A stretch of 64,000 nt of DNA from Stagonosporopsis chrysanthemi (Eukaryota; Ascomycota; Dothideomycetes; Pleosporales; Didymellaceae): the NCBI GenBank assembly GCA_022560025.1, contig JAFISE010000075.1, forward strand, positions 1-64,000, in the 5' to 3' direction. Shown here piece by piece: positions 23,155 to 34,530 of this stretch; positions within the stretch are counted from its first letter, which is position 1, and the number at the start of each line of letters is the position of its first letter. The notes beneath the pieces were generated by a model. It saw only the letters and a program-made list of their open reading frames with translations, was not told the origin of the DNA and made no database searches. The translations under genes were made by a program, and so were the position numbers.

Positions 23155-26100
23155 TCATGATGGTGCCATATCGACCATTGCCTCTTGCTCGAACTGCTCA
23201 AGTCGCTTCAGCTTCGCTTCGAGTTCGCTGAAGATATCACCCATATGGCACGCCTGTTGCAGCAATGGTGCTGAGCCAAAGGGTCGCATCATGTGTCGCA
23301 GGGCGAGGGTAGTGGCACACGACTGCGGTCATGTTAGTACTGTCATCATGTTCGAACCAAGCAGAAACGTACCTCGATCCTCGAGATCTGATGTTCAACA
23401 AAGTTGATCAAGAATCGATCCGTGATCTCCCCGCCCCTATTCTTCATCCGCTCAAGCAGTGCTGTTTCAGGTGCCTTCAGCTCTGAGCTGCCAGGATTCT
23501 CGAGAGTACTGCACAGCATCTCGAGACGTAGGCTGATATTCCAGAGGTCCCATACGTCCTCCGTATCGATTGTGAGCTGACTACCTGGCATCTTCTGGCC
23601 AATCGATGTTTCTTGCGCGGTTGGCGCGGCTTGTTCCTCGAGCTGGCGTTGCATAACGAGGCGACTGGCAAGAGAGTGTGGGTACATCAAGTAGATGTAT
23701 TCGGGGTTTTCAAGTCCCTTGAGACGGCGCTCACCGAGATCCTTAACTTCAAAGCCTTGGCTGCTGAGAGATCGTAATTCCTGCCTAATAAGATGGCTGT
23801 GGATATCGTCACCATACGCTTCTTCTGACCCAGTGGAGTTGCTACGGTCACCTTCGATATGCGTTTCCAGCAACCGCTGGATCTCAGCAATGAAGTCGGA
23901 GGAAACTGTTATTTGTCCTCCATCGGCCACAGAAGAGATACGCGACGCGCGGTTAACCATTGGACCGAAGTAGTCCATACGTTTCGTGACTGGATCCACT
24001 TCACACACAGGCCGACCCCAATGGATTCCCATACGAACAGACAGACCGCGGAAGATGACGTTTCCTTCAGCGTCGACAACCTCTTGTCCATTGACACTGT
24101 TGAGAATTTCCTGCGGCCACTGCACTTCTAAGAGCTGACTTTGGACGGTGAAGCACCAGAGTAGGGCAGAGGTGACGGTTCGGAAGGCAACCATGAATGC
24201 GTCACCTTCAGTCTTGACTTCATAGCCACCAATAATGCGTAGCTGTCGACGCATGAGCTCGTTGTGCATTTTGATCGCAGATCGCATGGCGATAGGGTAG
24301 GTCTCCCAGAGCAAGGTTGAGCTCTTGATATCAGTAAACACCAAACTGACTTCACCTGTTGGTGCATCCACTTCTTGGTCGAGTCTTGCAAGTTTCGAAT
24401 CGTTGACCATATTCCGGGCCCTCTTTCCGGGCCTGCGATTGACGAAATCATCGGGCGAGCCAGTAGGTCCCATGGACATGCTGTGCGTGCGGAATCGGGC
24501 ACGTTGCTTGCTCTTGAGGTCGCTGACTCCCAGCAGCATGACGTGGATCTTGTTGGTAGCACCGAAAGCGATTGCAAGATCTCGAAGCTTTTGAGCAGCC
24601 CGCATAAGATCATTACGCTCAGATCGTGCCACATCGACAGCGAAATCCGGAGTGAGGTATTCCCAGAGTTCTCGAGAGGCGACCAGGATCATTTCATCAG
24701 TATCGCCCAGCGTGAGGTTGACGATGTGCGGCGAAGCTATGATAGATGGTGACATCTGCACATATCCGAAAGCTCGAGATACCTCAAGGACATCGTTGAG
24801 TTTGCCCTGACGAGATACGAATCCGCCGGCTTCTCTGATCCTGGCTCGCTCGCTGGGCTCGGCAGGATCGTGTTTCCGCGTGAGGATCTTGTGTCCGCCT
24901 TCTGAACGGATCAGCAGCGCTTGCGCATCACCAACATTGGACATGTACAGTTCCATCTCTTTGAGATACATGACCGTGGCGACGCAGCCAGAAGTCAAGT
25001 CATCATCTCCAAGCTCGGGCACAGCACCTCTAGGCTGTGTTGGCGGCGTGTAGGCGTTCTTGTCCAAGGACTGGGAGGCAGCAGTGGCCAGTTCCTTGTT
25101 GAGACCCAGATACGTACGCCGTAATGCATCAACAGGCGTCTCATTCGGTCGCAAACGATCAAGCTCGTCGGCGAAACGGTTCTTGAAGTTGTCATACAAG
25201 AATTTTGCAATTTTCGAGCCCCCACCAGCAAGTGGTTGAGCATCGAACAGGCCCAAGACTTGCTCATCATCGTGGCTGCGGAAGCGAGGCACGACCATAT
25301 CCATTGTGGAGATATGTTCTGTCCGACCCAAACTATCCGCCATGCCATAAGCCATGGTACCTACAGCGGACCCTGCTGTTCGCACTCTCCTGTCTTCTGT
25401 CTGTTCAGGCACAGACGGGATCATCATGGTGACATCCATCAGACCAAGAACTCGTAGACTAACAAGCGCGGTAAAATCTGTCAAGTCGCGACCCTCTCGC
25501 ATAGCGCTTCCGTTCCCGCTGTACGAACCGCTGGATTTAATCTCAAGCCGCTTGTTGCCGGAGAGGTTGAGATAGCGTAACTTGTGGTTCCAGTTCCAGT
25601 TCCAATCGTACGGCCAATTGGAGACATTGTATTTCAATGAGTTGCTGGCAACATCCAGAACGGCAAGCTGCGCAACCTTACCAAGCTCGGCGGGAAGCAC
25701 TTGGAATTTGTTGTTGTTGATATGGAGTACCTTGAGCGAGCCAACCTCTTCAAGATCCTCTGATGGCAGGGAAGTCAGGTCGTTACCAGAAAGATAGAGC
25801 TCAGCGAGATGCTGCCATCTCCGTATTGTCCGTGTGGGAACGTCGTAGATGAGATTGTAGGACAGATTGACAATCCGCAGCTCAGGAAGTAAGCAGAGCT
25901 CGTCAAACACATTGTCTTCAAGGCGGTTATCAGCCAAGAACAGATGTCGTAAAGAGCCAGCAAAGGTTGTGACCATTCTACTAGAGAGGCTAGAATCTTT
26001 GCGAGACATGGGTGTGAGTGTGCCTTCGGTTGGTGCCCGCGATGCTGCTGATGGCTTCCGAGCTGTGCTTGCAGTATTGAATGAGGCCATGGATCCCTTG

Positions 26101-29100
26101 CGGGTTGTAGATGCTGGCGAGGTGCCTGAACTGAGATAACCACCCGAGGCCTGACTAGGGCGTCGGTTTTGAAAGTCCTCTAGCTTGCCAAGCTCTTCGT
26201 AGCTGGGGGTTGGACCCAGACCGGGAGTTGATATTGAATGCGATCCGTCTAATTGCGTACCGCTGTTCGCTTCTGCAGGCGGAGCTGCACTAGGCTTCGG
26301 GAATGCGTCCAGGACATTAGAGGATACATTCAAGGTCTCCAGTCGTCGTGCATACCATATCTCAGGGGGTAGGCGTCCAAGGTTGTTCTCTCGTACGTCT
26401 AGATAACGCAACTCAACAAGGCGCCCAATCTCGGCAGGCAACTCGTCTAGAGAGTTGCGTGCAACACTCAAATGCTCCAATCTATACAGTCTGCCAATGT
26501 TGTTCGAGAGTGATGTGAAATGATTCTTGTCCAAGATGAGCTTCGTGAGTCCGGTGAGCTTCTGAAACAGATCCTCGGGCAACTGGGCCAACTTGGCGGA
26601 AGCAAGATTGAGCACGCTCAGGGAAGGTACTGGTCCACTCAAACCAAATCGAGTGACAGGATTGTGATTCATGTGTAGAACACGAATCTTGGGGAAGTAG
26701 CCTTCGAAAGCCGATATCGAATTGTGTCCAATCATGAGGAACTCGAGGCGCGGCAGTTGCGACATGACGTCCATGCTGTCAAGTGCATTGAAGCGCACGT
26801 CCACTTCTCGGAGGTTGATCAGGTTACTGAGGGTCGGAGGAAAACTGCCGGATAGCTTGTTGTTAGTAGCCCAGAGCCTTTCTAAACAGGTCAGTTGCCC
26901 TATCCTGGGGAGGCTAGAGATCGAATTGAAACTGATGTCGAGATCAACGAGCGTGCGCACTTCACACAGGAAGTCAGGAAACTCGGTCAGCGAGTTGGAG
27001 CTAAGATTCAGGCTGCGGAGAGCGCGATACTGCCCAAAGTAAGATGGCAGGGATGTTAGCCCATTATTTGACAACCGAAGGCCTTGCAAGCTCTGGAGCT
27101 TTTGTAACTCTGCCTTTTCGAGGGTCTGGAGACAGTTGTTGGATATGTCAAGCATTGTGAGTCGACTTGCCATGCTCAGACTCTGTGGTAGTCTTCTGGC
27201 ATCGTTGCTGGTATACTTGATCTCCCTGAGGTTCGTGCAAGCTTGAATAAAGTCCTTTGGCACATCGAGGGAAAGGTTTCGGGAAAGGTTCAGGGAGATG
27301 ATCTCGGTGGCCTTTTGGTAAAGAGTGATGGGAATGGTGATAAGATTTTTGCCCTGGAGATCGATATGGCTGAACTTTTGCATTTGCTTGAAGCCTGGGT
27401 CTCTCTCGAGGCTGGAAAATCCACTCATCTTGGCTGGTAGGAAGGTAAACCTGCAAAGATAGCTGTTATCTTCTCGTCCAACGTCCTCCAGACGGTCTGC
27501 TTCCGAGTATCCAGCTTGCTCAAGAAGACGTTTCTGGATAAGCAAGGGTCTCTCGTTCGAGTCCAGCTGTCGCGAGGTGTCATGTTTTCGCATGACGATG
27601 TGGTAGTTGTCCAATTCATCCTGAAGTACGGTCTTCTTGCCAAGTATCTGGATAATCTCCGCCACTGTGGTGTTGAGAGTAGCGGATAGGGTTGCAAATG
27701 TAGAGTCGGCCCTGAAGATACGGAGGCAGTAGGTATTTGTGTCGTTTTGTTCCTTCGCTGCTACTTCAGGCTCGTCGATCGACGCTTCGCGCACCTCATC
27801 GTGTCTTTTCACGGCCCAAGAGTCTGGTGCGTCCCAGGTATCATCCCTTGGTCCTGGCTCGTCGTCCCTTGCTAGCGCTGTCTGTTGTACGTCGCCGGTC
27901 GGAGGTGTCATTGGTGGCTTCTGCGGGTTCACGATACCACTCATGTCGTCTAGCTTCGTATCCAGGAACCACATAGCCTCATTGCCAGTGGTGTCTGCTT
28001 TGGCTTCGTTTGGATCTTTCCCTCGTGCGTCGGGAAACGTCATTTGGCGCTTATCGGAGGTCTTGAATGGTAACCGTCTATGTTCTTTCTTCCCATCTTT
28101 GGGCACATTGCTGGGTCCCTTCAATTGTTCGAACGTAGACTTTTTCCTCGATATGAAAGAAGGCTGATTCGGATCTGTGCGTACAGACGGCGGGCCGTTT
28201 ATGGAAGGAGGCAGAGAAACCTGCGATGACCCAGCAGGCATGCTCTTGAGACTCTCCACCGCTGATTGGCTATCTGTCTTGTCCTTTCCTCGTAAGCGTG
28301 CGAAAAAACGACCGGGGCCTTTGCTGGTACTAGGTGATTGTGACTGAGCTGAGGAATGCGGTATCATCTCCGAGTAAGCGCTTGGAGTTGGACTCGACGA
28401 GCGTGGTACCAGACTTGTTTTTGAAGCGAATGCGGCGCCTAGAGCTGATTGCTGTGGCTGGGTCCGCCGCCCATTATACGAGTCCTCGCGACTGGTAGCA
28501 GGTCGTAGGGGATACAGAGCGCTGATGTCGCCTCGGCTGTCAGGTGCTGTCTTGTTTTCTTCTTTGCTTCGATGGTGTCGGTGTCCAGGCAACCTCGAGG
28601 TGATCTTGTGCGTTCGAGTGCCTGATTTGGTAGAGGCTTGCTCTGATGATCTTCTGCGCCCATTCTCTGTCAGGAAGGGGGGGTCCTACAGTGGTCAGTA
28701 CAGGATGCAACGACAACGCGTGCGAGGCGATTATGAAGAAGGTTGCCGGGGGATGACTGTGACTTGCGGAAAGCAAAACTTACCTGAGGTGCTTGGAACT
28801 CCCAAGGAGTGACTTCCGATGAGGGCTGTGGCGTGCGTGGCCGCGAGCTGGTTGGGGAAGCAGGCCTCGAGTGGTAACCGCCACTGCCAAAGTTGTTGCC
28901 CAACGAGTTGCCGCGATTCCGGGGCGCGTGCAGCGACTGGGTTTCGGTGTTCTGCGACGTGCCATTGAAGCTTGGATCTGAGTTTTGACGACCATCACCA
29001 GGAAAGTCGTCGCCAAACACGTTCTGCAGCTTCTTGTGGAACCCTCTGCTGAAGCTCGACTTGGAACCGGAGCTGCTGACGGTCATGGCGCTGGCGACAG

Positions 29101-29725
29101 AGGGTCGGCGGTCGTCCTTTGGAAAGCCCATGGCATCTTCTCTGGCGGTGCCGCCGACGGGAGCGAAACCGGGCGACAGTTGGGCGACATCGTCGTTGTC
29201 CGAATCGTTGAAGAAGCTGTTGGTCCAGACGCCGTTTGCCATGTTCGCTCCACCATTGGTGCCCGATGCCCACGGCGGGTTTGCGTTTGCGCTCGATGCG
29301 GTCGGCGGGTTGCGCGAAATGGACGGGACGCGTCCGCCCGAGGTCTGCAGCACGGCGAGGTCCTTTCGGTAGTCGCGGAAGTCGTTCGAGACGGGGCCGT
29401 CCCAGGCGGGGGGCTTGCGAGGCAGGTGCTGCGGGTCTTTCGGGGGCGGCGCTGGCGGGACGGTGGTGGGGGAGATCTCCGACTCCTTTTCGATGCTGCA
29501 TCAAAGCGTCAGCAGAGGGTCGTGGGGTTGTCGATGCGCGTCTGGCAGTGAGACAGCAGGACGGGCGCCGAGACACGACTCGCCGCCTGCTGCCTCGCGA
29601 ACAGCAACAAGAGACACACGACACAAGACACAGTCAACCAGCTCAGCACCCCGCAACGGCAGGCCCGCGCGGAGGCACGCTCGAGGCACGGGTTGCGCAG
29701 AGCGCGCGCAGTGCCGCGAGCCACG

Positions 29726-29787
<62 letters not shown>

Positions 29788-30114
29788 CAGCAGCAGTAGC
29801 AGTAGCAACACAAGCAGCAGCAGCAACACCAGCACAAGCAGCAGCACAAGCACAAACACAAGCACACCCCGCGCACCGGGGCGGCCAAGTGGCGGCGCCG
29901 GCAGGGTGCAGTGCGGTGCGGGCAGAGCAGCGCAGCGCAGCAGAGGGAGGACGGGTACGTACGGTGCATTCAGGTCCTTGGCCGTCTTGACGGTGACGGG
30001 CGTGCCGCGCAGCGAGCCATGGCGCCCGTACGGCCGCGCCGTGTCGCTGGTGCGCGCGCTCCACGAGCTGTCGGCGCTGCCCTGGCGGTTGATGCTGGGC
30101 TCGTTCCTCGTCAT
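23155..30114 (-). CDS. CYR1: adenylate cyclase (class III, LRR/PP2C type)
   Basis: This enzyme makes cAMP from ATP, driving PKA signalling in growth, development and pathogenicity; it is peripheral at the plasma membrane and Ras/G-alpha controlled. Exons are 29963-30114, 28784-29495, 23373-28685 and 23155-23322; introns are 467, 98 and 50 bp. All phases agree and give 2114 aa, a normal length for fungi. The order is: disordered Ser/Pro-rich N-terminus (starting MTRNEPSINRQGSADSSW); Ras-association domain about 606-704 (TYCLRIFRADSTFATLSATL); about 20 leucine-rich repeats 720-1330; PP2C-like domain 1410-1657 (TLGDTDEMILVASRELWEYL); and the cyclase catalytic domain 1730-1890. That domain shows metal-binding VSLVFTDIKSSTLLWE, GGYEVKTEGDAFMVAF, GLSVRMGIHWGRP and NRASRISSVADGGQI. 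A C-terminal extension is split by the last intron and ends in a short Leu/Glu-rich helix. Intron 1 is unusually long because it contains a CTG/CAG repeat. Confidence 0.97.
29728..29850 (+). repeat. CAG/CTG trinucleotide repeat in adenylate cyclase intron 1
   Basis: Nineteen uninterrupted CAG units (29728-29784) are followed by a degenerate CAG/TAG/CAA tail to about 29850. The whole repeat lies inside the 467-bp first intron of adenylate cyclase. The gene is on the minus strand, so its pre-mRNA carries a CUG repeat. The open translations across it on both strands (polyQ, polyS, polyL) are a repeat artefact, not genes. Confidence 0.9.
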
Positions 30115-31445
30115 GGTCGCGGCGGGGGCGGCGGCGCTGCCAGACGCGACGCGCCTGCGGTGGTGGGCGGCGGGGGTGCGGCGGAGGGTGCGGCGATGCT
30201 GGCTGCTGGGGTCGTGGTCGAGGGCTGCTTGCGCAGTGGGCCTAGGACGGCTGCTTCATGGATGCACGGCGCCGCGCCGCTGTGCGCATGGGGCAGGGCG
30301 GGGCGGGCGGGAGGGCAATGCGACGGAGCAGGCGGGGTGCAGAGTCGAGCGCCGGCAGGGAGCACGCGGCCGGAGCAGTCACAGCAGGCAGCGGCAGCGG
30401 CAGCGTCGTCGTCGTCTCGTCGTCTCGTCGTCGTCGAGGGCAGATGGCGAGGTGCACACTGCACAGTCGGCGAGCGGGCTCCACCGAGTCCACTCCAGAC
30501 GGGCGGCGCATCTACCGCCGCACAGCAGACGCGCCACCTGCCCCCCCCCGGCGCCCATCGCCCATCGCCCAGCGCTCGACACTGTCTTGGGCGCCCCGTC
30601 CCCTCGCTCTTCCATAAGCGCGTCACGCTGCCCGTTCAGCACGTCAGACTCTCCGGAAGCGGCGTGCCTCCCTTGGTCTGCAGCGCCCTCCGACAACGCG
30701 GCTTCGCACGCTGTACTGGTGCTGGCAGGTTCGCGTTTGGAGCTGCGACAAGCACTGAGCACTCCCTCCCCCGCTCTGCGCACAGCCATTGTGGCGCGCC
30801 CTGGCCGGCCGGCCGCCCCCACCATCCCATCCCCAACTCCTGTGCAGTGTGGCCTGCGCGCGCCCGATTGCTCAACTGCTCAACTGCTCGACTGCTCGAC
30901 TGCTCAACTGCTCGACTGCTCAACTGCTCGACTGCTCAACTGCTCGACTGCTCAACTGCTCGACTGCTCAACTGCTCAACTGCCCATGACGCCAGCACCT
31001 GCCCGCGCCATGTCTCGCGCATACTGTCACCGCACGAGAGACATGGTCTGCCATCGCTGCTCCTTGTAGACTGTTCATTGCCCTATTGCGAATCGTCTAA
31101 ATCTGTCTCACCCAACCTGTGACTAAGCATGCTCATCAGCCTACCTCGCTGCACGGCAAACCGCGGCAGACGATCCCTGGCTCTACCGAGACATGACCAA
31201 CATAGCGCTGCTTACAGCGCGTGCAGTCCTCGCATCGAACTCCCATATCAGCTCCAACCATCATCTCCCCTTGGGAGAAGGTGATCCCCCGTTGTGTGCT
31301 GCTCGTAGCGACCCAGCAATGAGTCTTGGGCCTGCCGCACAGCCTATCGAATCTAGTTCCGTCTCAAGTACACATCCGGCTTAATCTTACATCCACATCT
31401 TTCAACAACTGAGATCCATCATACGATACCAGACGGCCCAGTCTG
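30115..31445. promoter_or_regulatory. adenylate cyclase upstream region
   Basis: This 1.3-kb stretch lies between the adenylate cyclase start codon and the 3' end of NAF1. It is highly GC-rich and low in complexity, with the 8-bp minisatellite at its far end. Frames of over 400 codons on the plus strand have arginine/alanine/cysteine-rich random composition and no domain. It should include the cyclase promoter and 5' UTR. Confidence 0.55.
30870..30981 (+). repeat. 8-bp minisatellite, 14 units of GCTCRACT
   Basis: Fourteen head-to-tail 8-bp units, GCTCAACT or GCTCGACT, occur without indels. The variable base runs A A G G A G A G A G A G A A, so the core is a repeat of the 16-bp AG dimer flanked by AA. 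This suggests expansion by slippage or unequal exchange of a two-unit block. Because 8 is not a multiple of 3, every frame across it reads the same Leu-Leu-Asn/Asp-Cys-Ser-Thr-Ala-Gln/Arg cycle. Confidence 0.97.
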
Positions 31446-34118
31446 CTAAGCTTGACCTCCGCCACCTCCACCACCGCCACCGGCCCCCAGTGCGCGCAAA
31501 ATGTCTTGCAGGGACTGAGCACCACTCTGAGCATTGCCCTGCTGCGCGTTGGCGTTAGGTGCCGGCGGAGCGTTTTGCGGATACTGCCATGGCTGCGGGT
31601 ATCCGTACTGGGCCTGGGCTTGGCCCTGAGCCTGCAAAGGTGCCGCTGCTGCTGCTGCTGCCTGCACCGGCGGTGGCACATATTGCTGAGCCTGCGGCGG
31701 CCCTTGTACTTGCTGACCCTGTCCTCCCTGCTGGCTCATAGCGCCGACCACTTGGAACCACTGTGCCCAAGCAGCCCAGTTGGCTTGCTGGTTAGGCTGT
31801 GCCGGTGCCGGTGCCGCTGGCTGCTGAGCGAATGCAGGGTTTGCATATGCCGCCGTAGCTGCGGGTGGTGGAGCTGGAGAATACGTGGTCGGCGGTGCAG
31901 CTGGCTGAGGATATTGAGTCGGCCAACCCGTGTTGCTGTTGTTGTTTGCGTATGCATTGTTATTTGACGGGCCAGAAGGCGCAGGTGAAGCGTGTTGCTG
32001 ATACGGCTTCTGTGCTTGCTGTAGATGTTGTTGATGTTGATGTTGCTGTTGCTGCTGCTTTTGGGGCTGCTGCTGCTGTTGTTGTTGTTGTTGCTGCTGC
32101 TTTTGGGGCTGCTGTTGTGACTGCTGCGCCTGCTGTTGCTGGTTTTGCTGCCTCTCTTGTGCCTCGCGTTCGCGCTTTTCCCGCTGTCGCTGCTTTCGGT
32201 TCTTATTCTTGCTCTTCGCTGGAGGAGAATGCTGTGGTTGGCTAGATTGCTGGCGTTCCTGCTGTCGAGCCGGCGAAGCTGAAGTGGCAGATCTGTGGTC
32301 TGGGCGCGGCACGCTTATCTGACGATTGTCCTGCTGTTGGTTCTGAGGTCTCCCTCTGTCACCTTGCTTGTTGCCGCCGCGTCCGCCCCGATCACCACCG
32401 CCCCTATCACCTCTGCCACCTTGAGCGTCTCCTCTCCCTCCTCGACCACCACCAAAGTCACCACGTCCGCCACCAAAGTCACCGCGACCGCCAAAGTTGC
32501 CTCGTCCACGGAAGCCACGACCGCGATCACCCCATCCTCCACGACCCCGCATCATGCCCCTGCGAACATGGCTGCGGTCCTCTATCGGAGCGCCTTGTCC
32601 AACAACGTCCTCGAAGTGACTTGGTCGGGCCAACGGCTTGTACATGCCCAAATCTTCATCTTCGTCATCGCTATACTTGAGTCCCCCACCCTGATATTCG
32701 TTGGCCGGCGAAAAGTAAGACACGGGTTTGTTGACGTAACCCTTTGGTCCGGTGGGTATTGGCTTTGGCTCTGGCTCTGGCTCTGGCTCTGGCTCGTGCT
32801 TTGCTTCCTGTCTAGCCTTCTTGGCCTGCTTCTGCTGTCGTTTGTACTCTGCTTCAGCCTCGTCGTCCGAGAATTCCACCTCGTTCGTTTCTTCGTCGTG
32901 AAGGTTCGACGCGTCGGTGTGCTTCTGCCTGCGCAGAGGCTCGGTGAACACGAATGTCGAGTGTGCGTCAACGTAGTAGATGGGGGTGTCTTTGGTGATT
33001 CCTAGAGCGGTGATCTCAGCGGGGTCGTTGAAGCCAATGGAATATCTGGGCTCTTCGATACGGCCGATTTGTTCCGAGATTTTGCCAATGATTGTGAAGT
33101 CTCGAAGGCAGAGGGCAGATCCAGACTCGAGAACCTGGTAGTCGCCAGAGGTGCTGGCCTTCACCAGTACAAGGTTGTCGACAATTGCTTCGACTTTGCC
33201 TAATTGTGTGATCTGCGTCTCGTTCTCAACCTTGATGTCTGGCTTCTCGTACTGCTCCTCCTGCTCGTTCAGAGTCTTTACTTTGGCCTTGCCAGTAGCG
33301 CCAGCATCGTCAGCAGACTCTGCCATCAACAGGCGGACCATTTCCTCCGGATCCAGGAGCTCTCCATCGTCTGCCTCGTCTGAGCTGTCGTCTGAACTTG
33401 ACGAGTCCGAGGACGAGTCCGAGGCCTCTGAATCGAGCTGCCACTCGGCGTCCTTGTTCTCCTTGTTGGCTTCACCAATGCGAAGAAACTCGGCTTTGCT
33501 CTCATCTGCCGTGGGATCATGGGGTTCGTCAGCAGGTGCGGCAGCAGCATCGGTTTCTTGTGCGGTTCGCGCGTTCGTGGCTGGGGCGGAGTCTGTCACG
33601 ATTGCTTCGGCAGCGAGACTGGGCGAGGCAGTGGAAGTGGTTGCAGGAACATCTTGCGCAGGTGTCAGGGACGCGGCATGCAGCTCAGGATGCGACGGCT
33701 TACCGTGCTGTGGAGCCTCATCCACGGCCTGCAGCTGATTGGCCACAGGCGGCTCGTCCGCGCTGGTATCGTGGTTCAAGGCCTCCTCATCTTTGAGCTC
33801 GCCTTCGCCATGTACCGCTGTGCTCATAACAACGTCTGCGTCGATCTGCGTGGTTGGCTGTGTGACGGCGGTGTCGCCCAGTGAGCCGAGTCCTGGCAAC
33901 GAGAAGCTCGATGGAGCAGGCGCAGTCGCCGTCAGCGATGCTGAAGGACCATCATGCGGAGCAGACTGCGCGGCAGGCTTGACAGGCGTAGTGTCGTAGA
34001 AATCGTCGTCCAAATCATCCACGGGCGAGCCTGGCGCGTCAAAGGAGGATACTCCAGAGAAAGGAGCGTCCGCCTCCAGCCGCGCCCTCTTAGCCGGCGG
34101 TTCCTGAGAATCAGACAT
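31446..34118 (-). CDS. NAF1: H/ACA RNP assembly factor NAF1
   Basis: NAF1 is a nuclear chaperone that holds Cbf5/dyskerin during early H/ACA snoRNP (pseudouridylation) assembly before Gar1 replaces it. This is one exon of 890 codons from the ATG at 34116-34118; the frame is open to an ATG at 34241, giving 41 more residues that look like leader. Residues 1-230 are disordered and begin with an NLS-like PPAKRARLEAD. An Asp/Ser-rich block (SDSSSDSSSSDDSSDEADDG) precedes the Gar1/Naf1 beta-barrel, about 295-410 (LGKVEAIVDNLVLVKAS, IGKISEQIGRIEEPRYSIGF, DTPIYYVDAHSTFVF). Then come a charged helix, an EP repeat, an RGG box (RGMMRGRGGWGDRGRGFRGR onward) and a long Gln/Pro/Ala-rich tail. It is divergent from ALG9. 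Its length is well above the yeast protein because of the low-complexity C-terminus. Confidence 0.9.
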   Translation of the reverse strand: MSDSQEPPAKRARLEADAPFSGVSSFDAPGSPVDDLDDDFYDTTPVKPAAQSAPHDGPSASLTATAPAPSSFSLPGLGSLGDTAVTQPTTQIDADVVMSTAVHGEGELKDEEALNHDTSADEPPVANQLQAVDEAPQHGKPSHPELHAASLTPAQDVPATTSTASPSLAAEAIVTDSAPATNARTAQETDAAAAPADEPHDPTADESKAEFLRIGEANKENKDAEWQLDSEASDSSSDSSSSDDSSDEADDGELLDPEEMVRLLMAESADDAGATGKAKVKTLNEQEEQYEKPDIKVENETQITQLGKVEAIVDNLVLVKASTSGDYQVLESGSALCLRDFTIIGKISEQIGRIEEPRYSIGFNDPAEITALGITKDTPIYYVDAHSTFVFTEPLRRQKHTDASNLHDEETNEVEFSDDEAEAEYKRQQKQAKKARQEAKHEPEPEPEPEPKPIPTGPKGYVNKPVSYFSPANEYQGGGLKYSDDEDEDLGMYKPLARPSHFEDVVGQGAPIEDRSHVRRGMMRGRGGWGDRGRGFRGRGNFGGRGDFGGGRGDFGGGRGGRGDAQGGRGDRGGGDRGGRGGNKQGDRGRPQNQQQDNRQISVPRPDHRSATSASPARQQERQQSSQPQHSPPAKSKNKNRKQRQREKREREAQERQQNQQQQAQQSQQQPQKQQQQQQQQQQQPQKQQQQQHQHQQHLQQAQKPYQQHASPAPSGPSNNNAYANNNSNTGWPTQYPQPAAPPTTYSPAPPPAATAAYANPAFAQQPAAPAPAQPNQQANWAAWAQWFQVVGAMSQQGGQGQQVQGPPQAQQYVPPPVQAAAAAAAPLQAQGQAQAQYGYPQPWQYPQNAPPAPNANAQQGNAQSGAQSLQDILRALGAGGGGGGGGGQA

Positions 34119-34530
34119 GACCGTTTTCTCTACAGTCTTTGAAAGCACGCGTTGTTTGCTGCTGTGGCAGTAACTGCGGTTTGCACCCGGCTGCTTAATG
34201 CGTGCGGTGATTTGTCCTGGTGAGGGTAGAAACGTTGCCATTTTTGACCTGATGCGGGATCCACGCTAGTGCGCCTTGGCGCCTTCCCCCTTGCAAGCGC
34301 TCGGAGATCGCGGTCGCGGTGACGGCATCTGCGGCGAGCTTGTCCAGGGTAGCTCTTTCACAGCTGAGAAATGTTCCTGGCGAGCCATTGAGGCTTACTA
34401 CCAGCATATTGCACATCTGCTGTCATTTCGGTATTTGGTTTGTCTCATCAAGCATTGGATGATTGCATTGCACCCATCAGCTCTTGTCGCAGAGACCGTG
34501 TAACTGACCATCTGTCCCAGGTTCGACACA
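34119..34530. promoter_or_regulatory. NAF1/ALG9 divergent promoter
   Basis: This is 412 bp between the chosen NAF1 start and the ALG9 start; it would be 289 bp if the longer NAF1 start at 34241 is used. It should hold promoters and 5' UTRs for both genes. Confidence 0.5.

Noticed and set aside
30870..30981. Possible CRISPR-like array
   Set aside because: Units are directly abutting 8-bp repeats with no spacers, in a eukaryotic genome. It is a minisatellite.
29693..31122. Plus-strand open frames of 458 and 403 codons
   Set aside because: They cover the CAG repeat, GC-rich leader and 8-bp minisatellite. Composition is Arg/Ala/Cys/Ser low complexity with no domain. The minus strand carries adenylate cyclase exon 1 and the repeats keep all frames open.
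31452..33005. Plus-strand frames of 171 and 236 codons
   Set aside because: They are antisense shadows of the Gln-rich and RGG-rich parts of NAF1.
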